A DNA stretch of 26,412 nucleotides from Gammaproteobacteria bacterium UBA2810 (GTDB taxonomy: Bacteria; Pseudomonadota; Gammaproteobacteria; Enterobacterales; Succinivibrionaceae), in the NCBI GenBank assembly GCA_002351705.1, contig DEHC01000073.1:1359-27770 (forward strand), read 5' to 3'. Shown here piece by piece: positions 22,727 to 26,412 of the stretch (position 1 is the stretch's first letter; each line of letters starts with the position of its first letter). Below the pieces are notes generated by a model. It was given only the letters and a program-made list of their open reading frames with translations, was not told the DNA's origin and did no database searches. The translations under genes and the position numbers were made by a program.

Positions 22727-24951
22727 AATCGGCTGTGCTTCGGATCAGCCTTGTTGCGCTGGTTTTTGATCTTCTGTTACTGACTCTCTCGATCTGCGGA
22801 CAGCTTTTTTTGTTCAATGAATTTTCTGTTACCCAGGAAATTCCTGATGGCGGCAGTTTCAAGGTTGAGGTTTCAGATTCACGGGATTTCAGCTATACGG
22901 TAGGAAGCGCGAGCTTTCTGGGGAGCAAAAGCACGACAATCCGGATTCCGGAAAGATTTTCCAGTGTCAGGATTATTAAAACGTCAGAGGATCAGGCTGG
23001 CTCAGGAAAATTCAAAGTAACAGCCTCTCAAGGAAGCTGTGAGACAAACGGAAAGTCACTTGAGTCAAATGGATTTCTGGTCTGCAGCCTCGACCAGGAC
23101 GGAAGACTGTATATCAGTCTTGCTGACCATAACAAGGTCTCAGGCATTTATCTTGCTATTTTGGCATCACTTGCGGTTGGTGCCTTTATGTATTTCGCCT
23201 TCAGGTTTCTTGAGTTCAATACCGCGATCAGGCTGATGCTTATATTCATCATGATTTCAGCATACATAACTGGCGAAATCTGCATGAATATTGAATCCGG
23301 CAATGTCCTATTTTACAGGGACTACCTGCGGCTTCTGCCTGAGGTAGGGCTGAAAAATATCTGTGTTATACTCTGCATATTCCTTCTCGCTGAGCTCTCA
23401 TTTTCCCGCGGCTTTATCTGTTCCGGGACTTTCCTTCAGGTCTTGCTCCTGACAATAGCCTACATAGCCATAGACTGGGGAGTTTCGAGCAGCTTTGGGA
23501 TCAGGTCTGATATTAAAACCATGATGAGTCACAGCGGGGCAAACAACTCCACATTCCTGGTATTTGCGCAGGCTTTCTTCCGTACATCTCATGCATCATG
23601 GATGGTAATCGTAATGCTTGCTGACTGGATTGTCATGGCGCTGTCATTCAGGAGGAGAGAGAGCCATTCACTCAGGAAATATCTGCTGCTGATCCTAGTT
23701 CTCAACTGCATTCCATTCCTCAAGGTTTACGGTGCTTTCTATACCGATAGCAGCTACCAGCTCAGGCAGGACATTTTTGATATCCAGGGCGACACCTCGC
23801 AGGAGAGTAAAGCCGTCTATACGAGTTATTTCCCTGAGTACAGCTGGAAGCCTGAGTATCAGGTTATAGACGGGCTGAACCGCAGGAAGAACGTAGTCAT
23901 TGTTCTTGTGGAGTCGCTGATTAACGCTTATTCACACCATTTCAGTGGGCTGAAGGGGTATATGCCAAACATGGATACCCTGGCATCCGAGAATGTATCT
24001 TTCATAAATTACCACGCAACGGGAGTGGAGACAGTTCCTGCAACATATTCGATTCTGACCGGCAAACTGTTCTTCACAGAACTCGATCGTGATTCCAGAA
24101 ATCACCATTTTGAATTCGATGAGGCCCTTCCAAATCTGATGAAAGCAGAGGGATACTCCACATATGCTATATCATCCTCCGTGGATTTCGGCGGTCTTGA
24201 TGAAATCTACAGGGACAGCGGTTTTGAGCATCTCTACGATACCTATGATCCTGCGTACAATGGGGCCAAGCGCTATCACTTTAATTCTGTGGCCGACGGG
24301 GTGCTTCTTGAGCATGCGGCTAATTTGATAAAGGGGTTTGATCAGGCTGAAAATCCGCACCTGACGTTAATTATGACAGCGTCCAGCCATAATCCATTCC
24401 TTAATCCGGAGACTGGCAAACAGGGGTACGCTGAGGTTATCTCATATGTTGACAAGGAAATAGGCAAATTTGTCCGAAAACTTGAGGAAAACGGGTTTTT
24501 CAATAATGGAACGCTGATCATAACAGGAGACCATTATCCTCCAGGGCTTGACTTTGCTCCTGGAGAGGTAAGCAGATACGGAGAGGATCTGAACCGGGTT
24601 CCGCTTATCATAGTAGACCGTGATCTTGGTCAAAAATTATTTAATACTGTGCTTGGGCATGACTCGCTTGGCTCAATCATTGAGTATCTCAATCTAAAAA
24701 AAGTAAAGAAATATGAGTACCAGGTAATACCTTTCTGGAAACCTGATGAGGACAGGAATGCAACGGTACTGTGTCCGATACTCTATCAGAGCCTTGGTAT
24801 CAAGGGAGGAATTAGAGTAAGCGGGCCAAATGGAGAGCAGGGGATTTATTACGCAAATGGAGATCAGTCTGAATTTACCAGCCATTTCCTTGATCCGGAA
24901 AGCGAAAAAGAAATAGCTGGCCGGATAAAATGGTTCAAGCGTGAGGAGTAG
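22723..24951 (+). CDS. LtaS/OpgB-like membrane sulfatase-fold phosphotransferase
   Basis: A 742-residue protein with an N-terminal membrane segment, a small periplasmic domain (about 40-138), a set of about six membrane segments (about 140-340) and a C-terminal sulfatase-fold domain from about 388. Expected metal/active-site residues are visible: Glu397 (IVLVESL), a candidate nucleophile Thr437 in GVETVPATYSILTG, His556 in SSHNPF, and Asp603-His604 in ITGDHYPP. This architecture is that of phosphoglycerol transferases (LtaS, OpgB, GacH), which place glycerol phosphate or similar groups on glycans outside the membrane. A GTG start at 22723 is preferred: it gives a four-base GTGA overlap with the upstream gene and has AGGA 12 bases before it; a TTG at 22693 would overlap 34 bases. 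The substrate is unknown; modification of a surface or periplasmic glycan is likely. A terminator follows. Confidence 0.8.
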   Translation: MKSAVLRISLVALVFDLLLLTLSICGQLFLFNEFSVTQEIPDGGSFKVEVSDSRDFSYTVGSASFLGSKSTTIRIPERFSSVRIIKTSEDQAGSGKFKVTASQGSCETNGKSLESNGFLVCSLDQDGRLYISLADHNKVSGIYLAILASLAVGAFMYFAFRFLEFNTAIRLMLIFIMISAYITGEICMNIESGNVLFYRDYLRLLPEVGLKNICVILCIFLLAELSFSRGFICSGTFLQVLLLTIAYIAIDWGVSSSFGIRSDIKTMMSHSGANNSTFLVFAQAFFRTSHASWMVIVMLADWIVMALSFRRRESHSLRKYLLLILVLNCIPFLKVYGAFYTDSSYQLRQDIFDIQGDTSQESKAVYTSYFPEYSWKPEYQVIDGLNRRKNVVIVLVESLINAYSHHFSGLKGYMPNMDTLASENVSFINYHATGVETVPATYSILTGKLFFTELDRDSRNHHFEFDEALPNLMKAEGYSTYAISSSVDFGGLDEIYRDSGFEHLYDTYDPAYNGAKRYHFNSVADGVLLEHAANLIKGFDQAENPHLTLIMTASSHNPFLNPETGKQGYAEVISYVDKEIGKFVRKLEENGFFNNGTLIITGDHYPPGLDFAPGEVSRYGEDLNRVPLIIVDRDLGQKLFNTVLGHDSLGSIIEYLNLKKVKKYEYQVIPFWKPDEDRNATVLCPILYQSLGIKGGIRVSGPNGEQGIYYANGDQSEFTSHFLDPESEKEIAGRIKWFKREE

Positions 24952-24970
24952 ATTCAGTATACTGTTTCAG

Positions 24971-25009
24971 ACAGGCACTGCCTTTTTACTTCAGAGGCTG
25001 CCTGTTTTT
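24971..25009 (+). terminator. Probable intrinsic terminator after the LtaS-like gene
   Basis: ACAGGCA and TGCCTGT form a 7-bp stem, extended inside by GCC/GGC after a two-base bulge, and followed by five T. It begins 20 bases after the stop codon. Confidence 0.7.
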
Positions 25010-25197
25010 GGAACCAGTTTCATAGGCTCTGCCTTATATTTTGCAAGTCAGAATAAGGTTCTGTGTTACTGATGTATCCCAGGCTCAGATATGTCTGAGT
25101 GATAGCTCATCTTTGGATGATGCTAAGCAAAGAAGAAAATGCTGCTTTTTTATTTCCCTATAATCATACTAATCATATATGAATTCTGCCACGACAG

Positions 25198-25206
25198 TGC
25201 TATAAT
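25198..25206 (+). promoter_or_regulatory. Extended -10 promoter for the symporter gene
   Basis: TGCTATAAT combines a perfect -10 with the upstream TG of extended -10 promoters, 31 bases before the start at 25238. The -35 region is weak, which extended -10 promoters tolerate. Confidence 0.55.
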
Positions 25207-25237
25207 GCTCACAAATTCATAAACATGGAGCAATATC

Positions 25238-26412
25238 ATGGCAGAACTGTCTGATGATGATCTGAAAAAGAAAAAGGCGAGGACGCGCACCGCAATATTG
25301 TACGGCGCCGGCCTTGTCCTCGGCGCTGCCCTCGGCTTTATCGAGAACAGCACCTTTGTCGAGACGATGGACTTCATAGCGCTTGTCTTCACGAGGCTCT
25401 TCAAGTTCATCGCGATACCTGTAATAGCTTTGGCGCTCATAACGACGCTCGCGAAGCTCGGGAAGGGCTCGAACTCCGGTGCCATCTTCGGCCACGCGGT
25501 GTTCTACACGCTCTTAACCACCATACTCGCGGCCTCCATCGGCCTCACGCTCTTCCTCATCCTCTCGCCCGCCAACGTCCCGCCTGAGGTCTCAGGAGCC
25601 GCTGAGCTCCCGAACGGCACGGTGCCGAACGAGTCCTACATGCAGCACTTCATCAGCGTGATCCCGGACAACTTCGTGGCGCCCTTCGCCTCCGGGAATG
25701 TCCTCAGTATCCTCATTGTCGCCGCTCTCTTCGGCCTCGCTCTCACCGTAATGCCTGAGGGCGATCACAAGAGCACCGTGCTCAACTTCCTGAAGGGCAT
25801 CCAGGACATCTTCTTCATCCTCATCCACTGGCTGATCCTGGCGCTCCCCATCGGCATCCTCGCCTTTACCGCGCAGCTCGTGCACGGGATCCTCACTCAG
25901 CAGGCGCTTGGGAGCCTTGTAACCTACTTTACCGTGGTTGTGGGCTCGAACCTCATACAGATGTTCATCGTCCTGCCGCTCCTTCTCGTAATCCGTGGGC
26001 TCAACCCCCTCAAGGTCGCGAGAGGCATGTTCCCAGCGCTCATGGTCGCGCTCTTCTCGAAGTCCTCAGCCGGAACACTCCCGGTAACGATGGCCTCCGC
26101 CGAGGACAACCTCAAGGTTGACAAGAGAGTCTCCAGGTTCGTGCTCCCGGTCTGCACCACCATCAACATGAACGGCTGCGCCGCGTTCATCCTGGTAACT
26201 TCCCTTTACCTGATGCAGAATGCCGGAATGGACCTCTCCGTTCCTACCATGCTGGTCTGGATCCTGATTGCGACTCTTGCCGCTGTCGGCAACGCCGGAG
26301 TCCCGATGGGCTGCTTCTTCCTCACGCTCTCGCTCATGGCCTCGCTTGACGTGCCGGTCCGCCTGATGGGCATCATCCTCCCCGTATACGCGGTAATCGA
26401 CATGATTGAGAC
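25238..26412 (+). CDS. Dicarboxylate/amino acid:cation symporter (DAACS), 3' end outside window
   Basis: A secondary transporter of the GltP/DctA superfamily, importing acidic or neutral amino acids or dicarboxylates with Na+ or H+. 391 codons are visible of an expected 410-430. Seen: about eight hydrophobic segments, the HP1 serine-rich motif LFSKSSAGTLPVTM (272-285), the TM7 motif NMNGCA (310-315) and the HP2 motif GNAGVPMGCFF (341-351), then PVYAVIDMIE near the edge. The TM7 motif differs from the NMDGT of archaeal GltPh at the two sodium-linked positions (Asp312 to Asn, Thr314 to Cys; numbering happens to agree). The ATG at 25238 has GGAG seven bases before it. Substrate cannot be assigned. 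Codon use is GC-rich again, unlike the preceding pair. Confidence 0.92.
   Translation, partial: MAELSDDDLKKKKARTRTAILYGAGLVLGAALGFIENSTFVETMDFIALVFTRLFKFIAIPVIALALITTLAKLGKGSNSGAIFGHAVFYTLLTTILAASIGLTLFLILSPANVPPEVSGAAELPNGTVPNESYMQHFISVIPDNFVAPFASGNVLSILIVAALFGLALTVMPEGDHKSTVLNFLKGIQDIFFILIHWLILALPIGILAFTAQLVHGILTQQALGSLVTYFTVVVGSNLIQMFIVLPLLLVIRGLNPLKVARGMFPALMVALFSKSSAGTLPVTMASAEDNLKVDKRVSRFVLPVCTTINMNGCAAFILVTSLYLMQNAGMDLSVPTMLVWILIATLAAVGNAGVPMGCFFLTLSLMASLDVPVRLMGIILPVYAVIDMIE

Larger units (their letters stand above)
24952..25237. other. Gap between the LtaS-like gene and the symporter gene
   Basis: Besides the terminator and the symporter promoter it contains a short perfect hairpin, CTCAGA-TATG-TCTGAG (25084-25099), of unknown meaning. 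No gene is supported in it. Confidence 0.5.

Noticed and set aside
25084..25099. Short perfect hairpin CTCAGA-TATG-TCTGAG
   Set aside because: Six base pairs with no T run and no link to a start codon; could be chance, so it is mentioned only in the gap description.

Overview
The window reads as chromosomal DNA from a gammaproteobacterium. Two gene orders support this: the complete rsxABCDGE-nth operon, and a cysS / ppiB-lpxH neighbourhood (divergent cysS, then ppiB and lpxH) of the kind seen in Escherichia coli. The DNA is fairly GC-rich, and coding regions use AGG for arginine freely, unlike E. coli. I cannot name a genus. No tRNA, rRNA, CRISPR array or insertion sequence was seen.

Layout. 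1-799 (-): 5' part of rmlA (dTDP-glucose synthesis), running off the left edge. 957-7876 (-): rsxA-B-C-D-G-E-nth, a tightly packed operon for a membrane electron-transfer complex plus endonuclease III. 7959-9333 (-): lpxH and ppiB. 9646-11625 (-): an RgpF-like polysaccharide protein lying between ppiB and cysS. 11914-13311 (+): cysS. 13611-16618 (+): a WsaF-like rhamnosyltransferase translationally coupled to a second RgpF-like protein. 16707-18671 (-): a large polytopic membrane protein. 18775-19194 (-) and 19311-20588 (+): divergent lipoproteins, the second with a PKD-like domain and a very long Ala/Glu/Pro/Lys-rich tail. 20741-21694 (+): GT2 glycosyltransferase. 21959-24951 (+): a visibly AT-richer pair, a small two-TM protein coupled to an LtaS/OpgB-like membrane phosphotransferase. 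25238 to the right edge (+): a DAACS-family symporter.

How it fits together. RmlA starts the dTDP-L-rhamnose pathway. The WsaF-like and two RgpF-like proteins, the GT2 enzyme and the phosphotransferase-like enzyme look like surface-polysaccharide genes interleaved with housekeeping genes. Rhamnan assembly is an inference from family membership.

Most striking observation. RsxD (534 aa, against about 350 aa in E. coli) carries an Ala/Gly/Thr-rich insertion built partly from an in-frame 111-bp (37-residue) tandem repeat. The insertion sits directly before the residue that corresponds to the covalent-FMN threonine of RnfD (DAATYATPL, Thr363). It contains seven extra copies of a D-x-x-T-x-A-T-type sequence (DGATHAT, DGKTGAT, DGRTGAT and similar; one has Pro for Thr). 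This is the signature recognised by the flavin transferase ApbE, also present in the neighbouring RsxG (DSFTGAT). The loop may therefore be a multi-flavinylated tether, possibly with up to eight FMN sites, in an Rnf/Rsx complex. This is a sequence-based hypothesis; no flavinylation has been shown.
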